Assembly: GCA_942492225.1 (NCBI GenBank)
Contig: CALODS010000046.1
Location: 1-53,022 of the forward strand
Length of the DNA: 53,022 bases
Reading direction: 5' to 3'
From: JAFGTX01 sp942492225
Lineage (GTDB): Bacteria > Bacillota > Clostridia > Peptostreptococcales > Acidaminobacteraceae
Each line of letters opens with the position of its first letter. The stretch's first letter is position 1. This document shows positions 42,273 through 51,562 of the stretch, piece by piece. The notes below the pieces were generated by a model that did no database searches, was not told the DNA's origin, and worked only from the letters and a program-made list of their open reading frames with translations. The translations under genes and the position numbers were made by a program.

Positions 42273-43787
42273 ATGATTGAAATATTACAAAATTTATTGA
42301 GTGGCTTCGTCATTGCCCTTGAACCTTATCATTTGTTATTAGTAACATTTGGTGGCGTTCTTGGAACAATTGTTGGTATGCTGCCTGGTCTTGGACCAGC
42401 AACAGGTGTCGCAGTACTTATTCCAATAACATTTACAATGGGCCCAACGGCGGCTATGATTACGATGACAGGGATATACTATGGTGCTATGTTCGGTGGG
42501 TCGAGAAGTTCGATCCTAATAAACACACCAGGAGATGGTGCAGCACTTGCGGCAACATTTGATGGATATCCTATGGCGATGAAAGGAAAAGCAGAATCCG
42601 CACTAGCGATATCGGCGATTGCTTCCTTTATTGGTGGAACAATAGCCGCAGTCTTATTAGTTTTATTAGCGACGCCAGTATCAAGATTCGCTTTAAAGTT
42701 TGGACCAGCAGAATACTTTTTATTAATGGTTGCGGCACTTTCTATGACGGCATCCATGTCCAAAGGTAACCAGCTAAAAGGATTCATTTCGTTGATAGTT
42801 GGATTAATGATTGCTACAATAGGTATAGATGCACAGTCAGGTGTAAAACGATTTACATTTGATGTTTTAGAATTACAAACTGGCATTGATTTTCTTATAG
42901 TAATTATCGGTATATATGCTTTAGGAGAAGTTTTTAAAAGTTATAGAAGTATTGCTGATGGAACCAAAAAAGCACAAAAGAATTTTGGTCGTATTTGGAT
43001 TTCTAAAGAAGAATGGAATCGTTCCAAGTGGCCAATCTTAAGAAGTGCACCTCTAGGATTTGTTATTGGCGCATTACCTGGAGCTGGTGGAACAATGGCT
43101 TCACTGATGTCATATAATAATGAAAAACAATTGTCTAAATACCCAGAAGAATTTGGACAAGGTGCAATAGAAGGTCTCGCAGCACCAGAATCAGCAAACA
43201 ATGCGGCATCTGTTGGAGCACTTATTCCAATGCTGACACTGGGTATACCAGGATCAGGTACAACAGCATTTATGATGGGTGCGCTCCTTATGTTAGGCAT
43301 TCAACCTGGACCACTACTATTTACACAACATCCTGATATTGCATGGCCTTTAATTGCCAGTATGTTTATTGGAAATATCATTTTAGCGATTGTTAATATT
43401 CCATTAGCAGGTATACTTGTAAGAGTACTTGCGGTACCAGCTAAAATATTATATCCAATCGTTTTGGGATTATCATTTGTTGGTGTCTATGCAATTGCAG
43501 GCAGTGTAGTTGATTTTTACTTACTCGTAATCTTTGGTCTTGCAGGTTTTATGATGACGAAAGTAAATGTACCAACAGCACCGATGATTTTAGCTGTAAT
43601 CGTAGGAAACACAATGGAACAATCTTTCCGTCAAGCCATTCGTATTTCTGATGGAGATTTAGGTATCTTTGCAGGATCAACACTTGCATTATCACTTATT
43701 GCTATTACAATTCTTTCAATTGTTTTCCCGATGATAAAAGAAAAAATTGCAGTGCGTAAGTCGAAAAAAGTGACGGAAACTGCTTAA
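42273..43787 (+). CDS. Tripartite tricarboxylate transporter large membrane subunit, TctA-like
   Basis: 504 residues, about twelve membrane segments. The TctA signature GVLGTIVGMLPGLGPATGVA is at about 28-47, and its second copy FVIGALPGAGGTMASLMSY near 259. Further marks: GGSRSSILINTPGDGA, AAPESANNAASVGALIPML and LGIPGSGTTAFMMGALL. Translocation pore of the transporter. GGAGG before ATG. Confidence 0.95.
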   Translation: MIEILQNLLSGFVIALEPYHLLLVTFGGVLGTIVGMLPGLGPATGVAVLIPITFTMGPTAAMITMTGIYYGAMFGGSRSSILINTPGDGAALAATFDGYPMAMKGKAESALAISAIASFIGGTIAAVLLVLLATPVSRFALKFGPAEYFLLMVAALSMTASMSKGNQLKGFISLIVGLMIATIGIDAQSGVKRFTFDVLELQTGIDFLIVIIGIYALGEVFKSYRSIADGTKKAQKNFGRIWISKEEWNRSKWPILRSAPLGFVIGALPGAGGTMASLMSYNNEKQLSKYPEEFGQGAIEGLAAPESANNAASVGALIPMLTLGIPGSGTTAFMMGALLMLGIQPGPLLFTQHPDIAWPLIASMFIGNIILAIVNIPLAGILVRVLAVPAKILYPIVLGLSFVGVYAIAGSVVDFYLLVIFGLAGFMMTKVNVPTAPMILAVIVGNTMEQSFRQAIRISDGDLGIFAGSTLALSLIAITILSIVFPMIKEKIAVRKSKKVTETA

Positions 43788-43849
43788 ATAATATGCACTT
43801 TTAAGGCTAGCTGATGCTAGTCTTATTGGCATTTGTGAAAGGAACAAAT

Positions 43850-46099
43850 ATGAAGTCAAAAAACTTAAAACTTTATCAACGTATTCAAAAATCATATAGA
43901 GGCATTGTTATGACGATTGTGTTCGTTATTATTTTTGTTGTTTTCGCAACCGTCATGAACTACATTGATTTTAGAGATCAGCTTATTACAAAAGAACAGG
44001 AACAATTGTTAACGATTGCAAAGTCTACATCAAGCCAACTAGAAGATTTTTTTATAGAAAAACTTTCAGATGCCAGTGTACTTGAACAAATAATAATAGA
44101 TGATTATTATGATGAACTCACGCAAAAGGATTTGTCTGCGTTTATAGGACGGTCGTTAAATAACTATTTAAAAATTCAAAATGGAAAAGTATTTGAATTG
44201 CAATATTATGATGCAAGAGGTCAACTGATATTTGACACAATTCCTTTTGATCACAGAGAACAGATGCAAGGCATTGCAGCACCAGTGACAACTTTTGATA
44301 CAAATAGAAATGGTCCATATGTAGGAGAAATTTTTGAGCTTAATTCAGGTGATTTAGCTATCGACATTATTTCGGCTGTCCATGTATCCGATACCAATGT
44401 AGGACATTTGAGAATGATTATGCGTATAAATGACCTTTATCATCTGAAAATTTCAGATATTAGAATTGGAGAGAAAGGGTATGCTTCTGTAAAAGATTCT
44501 TCAGGAATTTTAATAATGCATCCCAAAAAAAATGATATTGGTGAAAATGTTATGGTTGCTCGTAAAGCTGAATTTCCTGATTATGATTGGTCAGAGCTAG
44601 AAGCCATTGTAAACGAACAGAAAAAGGGCAACACTGGAACGGGGATTTATCACTCCTTTTGGTATCAAGATGAACAGCGTAAGCGAATCAAAAAATTTAG
44701 TGCATTTGCACCAGTACGTGTAGGTGATGATTTTTGGATTACAACTGTTTCAATGGACTATAAAGAATTAAGTGATCTTGCGACCAATTACTTTTATACG
44801 AATATTATACTTGCAGGATTCATACCATTATTATTAGGGCTATTACTGGTGTATATAACAAATCTCAAGAAAAACTTAACCTTCCTTGAAAACGAGCAGA
44901 AATATTTAGAAGCAGTGGAAGTATTAAATAGTGAATTAGAAAAAGATATTGAAGAACGAAAAATTCTTGAACAAGCATTATTTTCGAGTAAAGAGCGGTT
45001 TAAGCAATTGTTTAATGCGGGTAGTGACCTTATATTTGTACTGTATGTTAACGATGATGATAGAAAATTTGAAATTAGTCGTGTCAATGATATTGCCTGT
45101 AAACGACTAGACCTTGAACGTAAAGATATTGTAGGCATTGATTTTAGAACAATCATTCAGGATATTTCAGAAGATGCCCTAGAAACCTTTATGTCGCAAG
45201 TGGACAGTGGTGAAGAAAATATATATGAAACTCAACTGAATATGGGCGGTGGAGAAATTGTCCCTGTTGAAATTGCCGCTCAGATATTTACATTAGAAGG
45301 TCAAAAGATGATGATGCTAATGACCAGAGATATCTCCAAGAAAAAAGAAGAAGAAGCACAACTCGAAAAAAATCGTGCCTTGCTTATTTATAAATTTAGA
45401 TTGGTTGCAATGGGTGAAATGATTGCAAACATAGCACATCAGTGGCGTCAACCTCTTGGAAGACTCAGTCTTATGATTTCAAACTTACAAGATGCTTATG
45501 TACATGATGATTTAGAAGCAGTCTATTTTGATGAAATGGTCAAAAAGAGCCAGAAAATTATACAAGACATGTCCGCTATTATTGACGAATTCAGATTTTT
45601 CTTTAATCCAATTAATGAAAAAGCATATTTCAATCCAGAAGATCAGATTGTATCTTCTATAGAAATGGTAAAGGATAGGATTCAAATTGATGAAGTTATT
45701 GTAGAAGTGGTTAATTCGGCGCAACAAAATATATATGGGTATCCAAACCAATTTTCTCAGGTTATTTTAAATATTTTAAACAATTCTTTAGATGCCATGA
45801 AAGATATGACAACGAATCAAAGGAAAATATTAATCCATATAGATTGGATGTTGCCATCAGATCTTAGAATCACCATAAGAAATAATGGTGAACGTTTACC
45901 AGAGGGAATGGAAACACAAGTATTTGATCCTTATTTTTCTACTAAAAAAAGTAAGGATGGAACGGGTATAGGCCTTTATATGACAAAGATGATTATAGAA
46001 ACTAATTTTGCTGGAACGATAGAAATGCGTAATATTAAAGATTATGTAATGACAGAAATAAGAATTCCAATAGAAGAGGGGACGAGATATGGACAGTAA
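43850..46099 (+). CDS. Sensor histidine kinase with Cache and PAS domains
   Basis: 749 residues from ATG 43850 (GAAAGGAAC upstream; the in-frame ATG at 43814 sits in a hairpin). Membrane segment about 18-40, extracellular Cache sensor about 45-315, membrane segment about 320-342, coiled coil, PAS about 385-505, HisKA with box IAHQWRQPLGRLSLM, ATPase with NILNNSLDAM, RNNGERLPEG and GTGIGLYMTK. Located 62 bases after tctA, so a good candidate for the citrate or tricarboxylate sensor of the block. Overlaps the response regulator gene by 11 bases. Confidence 0.9.
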   Translation: MKSKNLKLYQRIQKSYRGIVMTIVFVIIFVVFATVMNYIDFRDQLITKEQEQLLTIAKSTSSQLEDFFIEKLSDASVLEQIIIDDYYDELTQKDLSAFIGRSLNNYLKIQNGKVFELQYYDARGQLIFDTIPFDHREQMQGIAAPVTTFDTNRNGPYVGEIFELNSGDLAIDIISAVHVSDTNVGHLRMIMRINDLYHLKISDIRIGEKGYASVKDSSGILIMHPKKNDIGENVMVARKAEFPDYDWSELEAIVNEQKKGNTGTGIYHSFWYQDEQRKRIKKFSAFAPVRVGDDFWITTVSMDYKELSDLATNYFYTNIILAGFIPLLLGLLLVYITNLKKNLTFLENEQKYLEAVEVLNSELEKDIEERKILEQALFSSKERFKQLFNAGSDLIFVLYVNDDDRKFEISRVNDIACKRLDLERKDIVGIDFRTIIQDISEDALETFMSQVDSGEENIYETQLNMGGGEIVPVEIAAQIFTLEGQKMMMLMTRDISKKKEEEAQLEKNRALLIYKFRLVAMGEMIANIAHQWRQPLGRLSLMISNLQDAYVHDDLEAVYFDEMVKKSQKIIQDMSAIIDEFRFFFNPINEKAYFNPEDQIVSSIEMVKDRIQIDEVIVEVVNSAQQNIYGYPNQFSQVILNILNNSLDAMKDMTTNQRKILIHIDWMLPSDLRITIRNNGERLPEGMETQVFDPYFSTKKSKDGTGIGLYMTKMIIETNFAGTIEMRNIKDYVMTEIRIPIEEGTRYGQ

Positions 46100-46835
46100 A
46101 CTACTCAAGAAAGTTAAATTACTCTTTATCGAAGATGATGAAATCCAACGTAAAGAACTAAGTACTTTTCTTAAACGTCGTGTGGAAAAAATCTATGTTG
46201 CCGAAAATGGTGAAGAAGGGCTAGATAAGTATAAAGCGTTAAAACCTGATATCATCATAACAGATTTAAGAATGCCTAAAATGGATGGCTTAGAGTTTGT
46301 CAAAAAAATAAGAGAGAAAAATCGTCTGATCCCAATCATTATCATAACAGCAATGAATGATAAAGAAACTATCTTAAAAAGTGTGGATATAGGTATTACC
46401 AATTATATTGTAAAACCTGTAAATACAACAGAACTTATCAGCGTATTAGAAGAATCCGTCAAAACCTTATTAGAGATAAATAGTAGTGATTTTGAATCTA
46501 TCGTTGAAAAGGACAAAATAAATAATCTCAAAAATGAATTGACCAAAATAATAAAAATAGAAACGGGTAAAGGACCTCAAGATATAAGAGTCTCAATGAG
46601 TTACAACCGAAGTAATATAACCTTAGTGGATTGTTATACCACTTACGAAAAAAGCTTGTTAGCAAATGATCAAAACTATCCACTGGTTGACCATAATAGA
46701 AATATTTTTTTTAGAGATCGGAGTATGTCCATAGAGGCTCTTCTTAAGAAACACCTTGAATTGTCTTTGCACCTTATTAACGTAAAATCAGATGCCTTAA
46801 ATGATGAAATTGTGTTGACCTTTGAACTCGATTAG
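46089..46835 (+). CDS. Response regulator, receiver fused to DUF2294/MpsC-like domain
   Basis: 248 residues. Receiver about 1-125, with EDDE (14-17), acceptor Asp in IIITDLRMPKMDG, and KPVN. C-terminal domain about 145-248: KNELTKIIKIETGKGPQDIRV, YTTYEKSLLAN, then helices and a final strand IVLTFELD. That pattern, ETGKGP followed by a basic strand and a Ser-Leu-Leu helix, matches DUF2294 (MpsC). No helix-turn-helix is visible, so the output is not obviously transcription. Partner of the overlapping kinase. Confidence 0.8.
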   Translation: MDSKLLKKVKLLFIEDDEIQRKELSTFLKRRVEKIYVAENGEEGLDKYKALKPDIIITDLRMPKMDGLEFVKKIREKNRLIPIIIITAMNDKETILKSVDIGITNYIVKPVNTTELISVLEESVKTLLEINSSDFESIVEKDKINNLKNELTKIIKIETGKGPQDIRVSMSYNRSNITLVDCYTTYEKSLLANDQNYPLVDHNRNIFFRDRSMSIEALLKKHLELSLHLINVKSDALNDEIVLTFELD

Positions 46836-46870
46836 ATTTAAGCGTTGTAGTTAATGGTAAAACCTATTTT

Positions 46871-46906
46871 AGTATGACTTCACCCCATGATAGTCGATAC
46901 TTTTTA
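46871..46906 (+). terminator. Terminator after the REC-DUF2294 gene
   Basis: AGTATGACT (46871-46879) pairs with AGTCGATACT (46892-46901), one bulged G, followed by TTTTATAA. Confidence 0.6.
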
Positions 46907-46942
46907 TAATTGAAAATAATGTAAAAAGCGGTTTAATCTGAT

Positions 46943-46971
46943 TTTCAATTACTGAATATGTATCGTATAAT
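46943..46971 (+). promoter_or_regulatory. Promoter of the SDR gene
   Basis: TTTCAA (46943-46948), 17-base spacer, TATAAT (46966-46971). Confidence 0.65.
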
Positions 46972-47009
46972 GAAAACTTAGGAAGTGCAAAATTATCAAG
47001 GGGGGAAAC

Positions 47010-47738
47010 ATGAGCGATAAAACGAATAAAAAACTAGCAGTTATAACTGGTGGTACTGGCGGCATAGGTTATTGTCTTTCCACTGGATTTTACAAAGAAG
47101 GGTATAATGTCGTTGTTCTAGATTATGAAGAGCATAGACGATTAGCAGATGGCATCATTTTTATACGAACAGATTTAAGTGATCCAGAAGATATTGATTG
47201 TGCGTTCAAAGTAATCAAGAAAGAATATGGACCAATTCATATTTTGATTAACAATGCAGCCATAAGTCAATTTTCAAAAGGCATTCAGGAAATGACCTTA
47301 GAGGATTTTGATCAGGTCTGTGCCGTCAACTTAAGAAGTCCATTTATGTGCTCAAAATACTTTATTGAAGGAAATGAGGGTCAAGACTATGGGCGCATCA
47401 TTAATATTGCTTCTACTAGATTTCAGCAAAATGAAATGCACTGGGAAGCATATGGTACAACAAAGGGTGGTCTCGTGTCATTAACAAACTCTTTGTGCGT
47501 CTCATTAAGTGGCTTGCCTATTACGGTGAATACCATCAGCCCAGGATGGATTCAAACAGAAAATTATGATGACTTGTCAGTAGAGGATCATCGACAACAT
47601 CCATCAGGAAGAGTAGGAAAACCAGAAGACGTACTGCGTGCCTGTTTATTTTTAGTTGATGAGCAGAACGATTTTATAAATGGTCATAACCTCGTGTTAG
47701 ATGGTGGTATGACTAAGAAAATGATTTATATAGATTAA
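47010..47738 (+). CDS. Short-chain dehydrogenase/reductase
   Basis: 242 residues, classical SDR length. Cofactor motif TGGTGGIG (about 14-21), NNAA (about 86-89), catalytic Ser in NIASTRF and YxxxK in YGTTKGG, SPGWIQTE, and GHNLVLDGG at the end. NAD(P)-dependent oxidoreductase, substrate unknown. AAGGGGGG before ATG. Followed by a terminator, so not part of the sensor operon downstream. Confidence 0.9.
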   Translation: MSDKTNKKLAVITGGTGGIGYCLSTGFYKEGYNVVVLDYEEHRRLADGIIFIRTDLSDPEDIDCAFKVIKKEYGPIHILINNAAISQFSKGIQEMTLEDFDQVCAVNLRSPFMCSKYFIEGNEGQDYGRIINIASTRFQQNEMHWEAYGTTKGGLVSLTNSLCVSLSGLPITVNTISPGWIQTENYDDLSVEDHRQHPSGRVGKPEDVLRACLFLVDEQNDFINGHNLVLDGGMTKKMIYID

Positions 47739-47749
47739 AATAATAATAA

Positions 47750-47795
47750 AAGCATTACTACGAGGACAAGTCCATCATAGTAATGCTTATTTTTT
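47750..47795 (+). terminator. Terminator after the SDR gene
   Basis: AAGCATTACTA (47750-47760) pairs with TAGTAATGCTT (47778-47788), followed by ATTTTTTT. Confidence 0.88.
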
Positions 47796-47915
47796 TAGGT
47801 GTTTCCTTCAGTAGAGTAATAAGCAAAATATAGGCTAATACCCAATCTAACTTTATTTTCTGCGTGTACTTTTTAAAAAAGGGTAAAAATATAATAATGA
47901 CTGGGGGGGACGATA

Positions 47916-49034
47916 ATGAAAAATAAAAAAAGGAATATAGTGATCATACTGGCAATTTTTATCATTGTAGGTGGGGCTTATTTTTACCTGACAAGACCAC
48001 TTTATATTGGGTTTGGCGCAGGATTAAGTGGCCAATGGTCACAATTAGGTGTTCAAGTAAGGAATGGATTTCTTCAAGCGGTTGAAGAAATAAATAATGA
48101 GGGTGGCATAAATGGCCGATCCGTTGTGCCATTGATAATGGATGATAAAAATGATAATAGCTACACCGATACTATGTTAGCAGAAATGAAAAAAAAGAAA
48201 ATAGATTATTTTATTGGATTTTCTGTGAGTTCTATGACGCCTTCGGTGAATTATATGTTAAAAGAATCTAATTTGTTCATACTAAGCCCATCCATGAGTA
48301 CCAATCTACTCACGGGCATAGATGATAATTTTTTTAGAGTATGTAATGCAAGTTCAGAAGAAGCCAACAGTTTATTAAAACGTTTAAAAATAGATGGGTT
48401 AAAAGATGTTGCTATTGTATATGATACATCCAACAATGCCTATACCGAACCCACAAAGAATATTATTGTTGAATCTGCCGATTCTTTTGAACTGAATATC
48501 GTTTATGAAGAAGGTTTTAATTCAAAAGAAAATGATCACAGTGGTTTAATTGCAAGAATTAATGAAAAAAATCCAAAGCAAATTGTTATCATTGCTTCTG
48601 GTATTGATACAGCAGCTATTGCCCAAGGATTACGGGTAAGTGGCAATAATGCATTGCTATATGCCAGTGCTTGGGCAACAACAGATGATCTGCTAGAAAA
48701 TGGGGGTACTGCCATTGAAGGCATGCGAATTAATGGGTTATATGATATTTCATCAGACAATGAAAAATTTTTAGCCTTTAGCGAAAAAATGCTACAAGCA
48801 TATGGTACAAAACCTACCTTCCCACAAATATTTGGTTATGAAAGTCTATTTATTTTAAAAGAGGCAATGGAATCATCAAATTCTTTTGAAATAGATGAAG
48901 TGAAAGCAGCCATTATTCAACAAGAAACCTTTGAAGGTTTACAATCAGATGTTCGTATCGATCAATATGGAGATGCACATCGTGACTACTTTATTTATGA
49001 AGTTAAAGATGGACAGTTTAAATCGTTAGAGTAA
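47916..49034 (+). CDS. Membrane-anchored type I solute-binding protein, LivK-like
   Basis: 372 residues. N-terminal hydrophobic segment (about 8-26) after KNKKRN, with no lipobox Cys, so probably an uncleaved anchor facing outward. Then a LivK-type binding fold: IGFGAGLSGQWSQLGVQ, EEINNEGGINGR, VVPLIMDDKND. No transport permease gene adjoins. The histidine kinase gene starts 10 bases downstream. The protein is therefore likely a ligand receptor for that kinase and not part of an importer; that is inference from context. GGGGGG ribosome binding site. Confidence 0.85.
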   Translation: MKNKKRNIVIILAIFIIVGGAYFYLTRPLYIGFGAGLSGQWSQLGVQVRNGFLQAVEEINNEGGINGRSVVPLIMDDKNDNSYTDTMLAEMKKKKIDYFIGFSVSSMTPSVNYMLKESNLFILSPSMSTNLLTGIDDNFFRVCNASSEEANSLLKRLKIDGLKDVAIVYDTSNNAYTEPTKNIIVESADSFELNIVYEEGFNSKENDHSGLIARINEKNPKQIVIIASGIDTAAIAQGLRVSGNNALLYASAWATTDDLLENGGTAIEGMRINGLYDISSDNEKFLAFSEKMLQAYGTKPTFPQIFGYESLFILKEAMESSNSFEIDEVKAAIIQQETFEGLQSDVRIDQYGDAHRDYFIYEVKDGQFKSLE

Positions 49035-49044
49035 GGGGACGTAT

Positions 49045-50958
49045 ATGTCAACAAAGACAGATAAGCAAACGAGTCTTCGTGATAAGTTAATAGCAGTAAA
49101 TTTGTATAAGGCCACCATTCCAATGATAGTTATGGCCTTTATTCTCATGTCTTTATTAACGGCATTTTCCTATATACAATCAAGTAATCGTTCACTCGAT
49201 ATTATAAATTCAATTGAAGCATCTACACTACGCTATTTAAACCGATATGATAGTAGTTTGGATGAAGTCTATTTTGCTCTATTTGAACCAAGCAAGGATA
49301 CCACTCAGGTAAAAATGGCTTTAAGCGGTTATGTCGAAGGAAATGAAGAGATTTCATCAGTATGGATATTAAACAATGAAGGGCATGTAATATTTGGCGC
49401 ACCTTCTGAAGAAACAGAAATAGGATTTGATTATTCGGGTCAAGAATATTATAAAATACTTAAAAATACTGGTGATACCTATTGGTCAGATGTCTATATT
49501 ACTTATGGCTCCAATAAACCGGTTGTAACCGTTTCAAAAAAATTTGAACGTGCAATAGTCGTTTTAAGAATTGATTTAGAAGCCTTAAGTGATTTTTTGA
49601 AAGTATTTAGTATAACAAAAAATTCTTATATCGTCATTACAGACACGAGCAGTGCATATATGGCACATAGTGACTATGACTTTGTAAATACGAGAGCCTA
49701 TGACCCTAATAGAAATACACTGCTTTTAAAAGAAAATCTTTATGTCAAGTACAATAAAAGTGGCATGATTGCTTACCATAGAAGTTTAAAAATTAATAAC
49801 TGGAGTATTATTTTCTATCAATCTATAAAAGATATGGTCTTACCACTTATTATTCTTGTCACAACAGGTATTCTCATGATCGTCCTTATTGGATTTATAA
49901 CTCTTAGAGGGGTTATGATTCTAAACGATGAACTAACCGGTGAGTTAGATGAACTGGTTGCATGGGCAAATCAAGTGGCCTTAGGGCGTTATGAAAAACA
50001 AAGTATAAAAGCAACGACAGAAGAGTTTGACAGACTTTCAAGTGCTTTTAGTACTATGATTATGGCTGTCCTCTATAGAGAAGAACAGTTAGAAGCACAA
50101 CGACTGGAAATAATTGAAATCAATGATAGTTTAGAAATTGAAGTCGCTAAACGAACAGAAGAATTAGAACAATCACTTACTTATTTAAAAAAGACACAGG
50201 ATCAACTTATCAGAAAAGAAAAACTGGCCTCACTGGGGAGTTTAGTCTCAGGTGTTGCTCATGAACTGAATACACCTATTGGTGTTGCACTAACGGCGGC
50301 ATCCTATTTAGAAAAGAAAAATGATGTATTCTTGAATCAACTTGCAGAAGGAAAAATGTCAAAGCTTGATTTGAGAGTGTATGTAGAATTAATCAACGAA
50401 ACGACCAATATAATTTATAGAAATATGGATAGAGCCTCGGCTCTGATCAGTAGCTTTAAAAAAGTGGCGATTGACCAAGAAACAATGAATCGTGAAATGA
50501 TGCACCTTAATGATATTGTAGATGCAACCGTTACTTCGCTAAGCGTAGAATTAAAGCGACGAAAAGTTGAAGTTGTTTTGGAATTTGAAGACAATTTGAT
50601 CGTTGAATCTTATCCAGGTGCCATCTCACAAGTCCTCACCAATATGATTCAAAATAGCTTGGTTCATGCCTTTGATCGTGTCAAAGAACCACTTATTGGC
50701 ATAAGATGTAAAGCATCAGACGATGGGCAAAGCTTCATTTTGGAGTATTGGGATAATGGCAAAGGCATTCATGAAGCAGATGTTGATAAAGTATATGAAC
50801 CCTTTTATACAACTGCACAGGGGAATGGCGGTACAGGTCTTGGAATGAATATTGTCTATAATCTCGTAACAGGATTATTGATGGGTGATATTGAATATAT
50901 AGATGAACTTAGTTCAGGTGTACGATTTATTATTACCTTACCAAAAAAAATCAAATAG
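49045..50958 (+). CDS. Sensor histidine kinase with extracellular Cache domain
   Basis: 637 residues. Membrane segment about 24-45, extracellular Cache domain about 50-265, membrane segment about 270-292, HAMP-like region about 295-345, coiled coil, HisKA with SGVAHELNTPIGVAL (phospho-His near residue 410), ATPase domain with NMIQNSLVHAF, WDNGKGI and GTGLGMNIVY. Coupled to the binding-protein gene. No response regulator gene adjoins, so its partner is elsewhere. No terminator T run follows the stop. Confidence 0.9.
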   Translation: MSTKTDKQTSLRDKLIAVNLYKATIPMIVMAFILMSLLTAFSYIQSSNRSLDIINSIEASTLRYLNRYDSSLDEVYFALFEPSKDTTQVKMALSGYVEGNEEISSVWILNNEGHVIFGAPSEETEIGFDYSGQEYYKILKNTGDTYWSDVYITYGSNKPVVTVSKKFERAIVVLRIDLEALSDFLKVFSITKNSYIVITDTSSAYMAHSDYDFVNTRAYDPNRNTLLLKENLYVKYNKSGMIAYHRSLKINNWSIIFYQSIKDMVLPLIILVTTGILMIVLIGFITLRGVMILNDELTGELDELVAWANQVALGRYEKQSIKATTEEFDRLSSAFSTMIMAVLYREEQLEAQRLEIIEINDSLEIEVAKRTEELEQSLTYLKKTQDQLIRKEKLASLGSLVSGVAHELNTPIGVALTAASYLEKKNDVFLNQLAEGKMSKLDLRVYVELINETTNIIYRNMDRASALISSFKKVAIDQETMNREMMHLNDIVDATVTSLSVELKRRKVEVVLEFEDNLIVESYPGAISQVLTNMIQNSLVHAFDRVKEPLIGIRCKASDDGQSFILEYWDNGKGIHEADVDKVYEPFYTTAQGNGGTGLGMNIVYNLVTGLLMGDIEYIDELSSGVRFIITLPKKIK

Positions 50959-50970
50959 TAAGAGCTTTTG

Positions 50971-50999
50971 TTGACAATCATTTAAACTTCAACTATTAT
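50971..50999 (+). promoter_or_regulatory. Promoter of the split-permease/PadR operon
   Basis: TTGACA (50971-50976), 17-base spacer, TATTAT (50994-50999): consensus -35 and near-consensus -10. Confidence 0.82.
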
Positions 51000-51028
51000 G
51001 TAAATAACATCTATATGTTATTTACATA
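50997..51028 (+). promoter_or_regulatory. 14-bp perfect inverted repeat, candidate PadR operator
   Basis: TATGTAAATAACAT (50997-51010), CTAT, ATGTTATTTACATA (51015-51028). It overlaps the -10 element and transcription start and contains the ATGT/ACAT half-sites typical of PadR operators. The only transcription factor gene nearby is the padR-like third gene, so autoregulation is the simplest reading. Confidence 0.75.
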
Positions 51029-51079
51029 TTCATGGTGTATTTAAAATAGATAATTTTGACACATTATTAGGAAGGAGAA

Positions 51080-51562
51080 ATGATGATCTTTAATGGCATA
51101 CTTTATTTTATTGTGGGAGGATTAATGGTACTCTCATTTTTAAAAGACAGAAAAAAAACTCATATGGCCCTAAAAAAAGCCTACAAATCATTATTAAAAA
51201 ACTTATCAATGATGTTAACCATGATGGCATTTATGGGGATTGGTTTGACGATAATTGATGCAAATATGATCAGCAAAGTATTTGGTTCAGAATCAGGTAC
51301 TTACGGTATACTCCTTGGATTGGGAGTTGGTTCAATTTCTTTTATGCCAAGTTTTATTGCTTTTCCACTTGGCGCAAGTTTGCTTGAACATGGTGCAGGG
51401 AGTCAACAAGTAGCAGGATTTATCTCTTCACTAATGGGAGTAGGGGTTATTAGTTACGGCGTTGAAAGTAAATATTTTGGTAAGCAAGCAGCCTTACTTA
51501 GAAATTTATTAGCGCTTATTGCCTCTGTTGTATTTGTTCTTATTATAGGAGGCATTTCATGA
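51080..51562 (+). CDS. Half-length permease, N-terminal-type (DUF318/ArsP-like)
   Basis: 160 residues, about five membrane segments, ATG 51080 or 51083 after AAGGAG. Contains LGLGVGSISFMPSFIAFPLGASLLEHG, which resembles the repeat motif of predicted DUF318 permeases. Those are usually ~300-residue proteins with two such halves; here the halves are two genes. It overlaps the next gene by 4 bases (ATGA), so the products are probably made together and may form a heterodimer. Substrate unknown. Confidence 0.72.
   Translation: MMIFNGILYFIVGGLMVLSFLKDRKKTHMALKKAYKSLLKNLSMMLTMMAFMGIGLTIIDANMISKVFGSESGTYGILLGLGVGSISFMPSFIAFPLGASLLEHGAGSQQVAGFISSLMGVGVISYGVESKYFGKQAALLRNLLALIASVVFVLIIGGIS

Noticed and set aside
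42479..42886. 135-residue minus-strand frame inside tctA
   Set aside because: Shadow of a hydrophobic membrane gene. The real frame has full family motifs and the reverse frame has none.
44794..45156. 120-residue minus-strand frame inside the citrate-linked kinase
   Set aside because: No start signal and low-complexity Ser/Ile/Leu composition from the reverse of the coiled-coil and PAS region.
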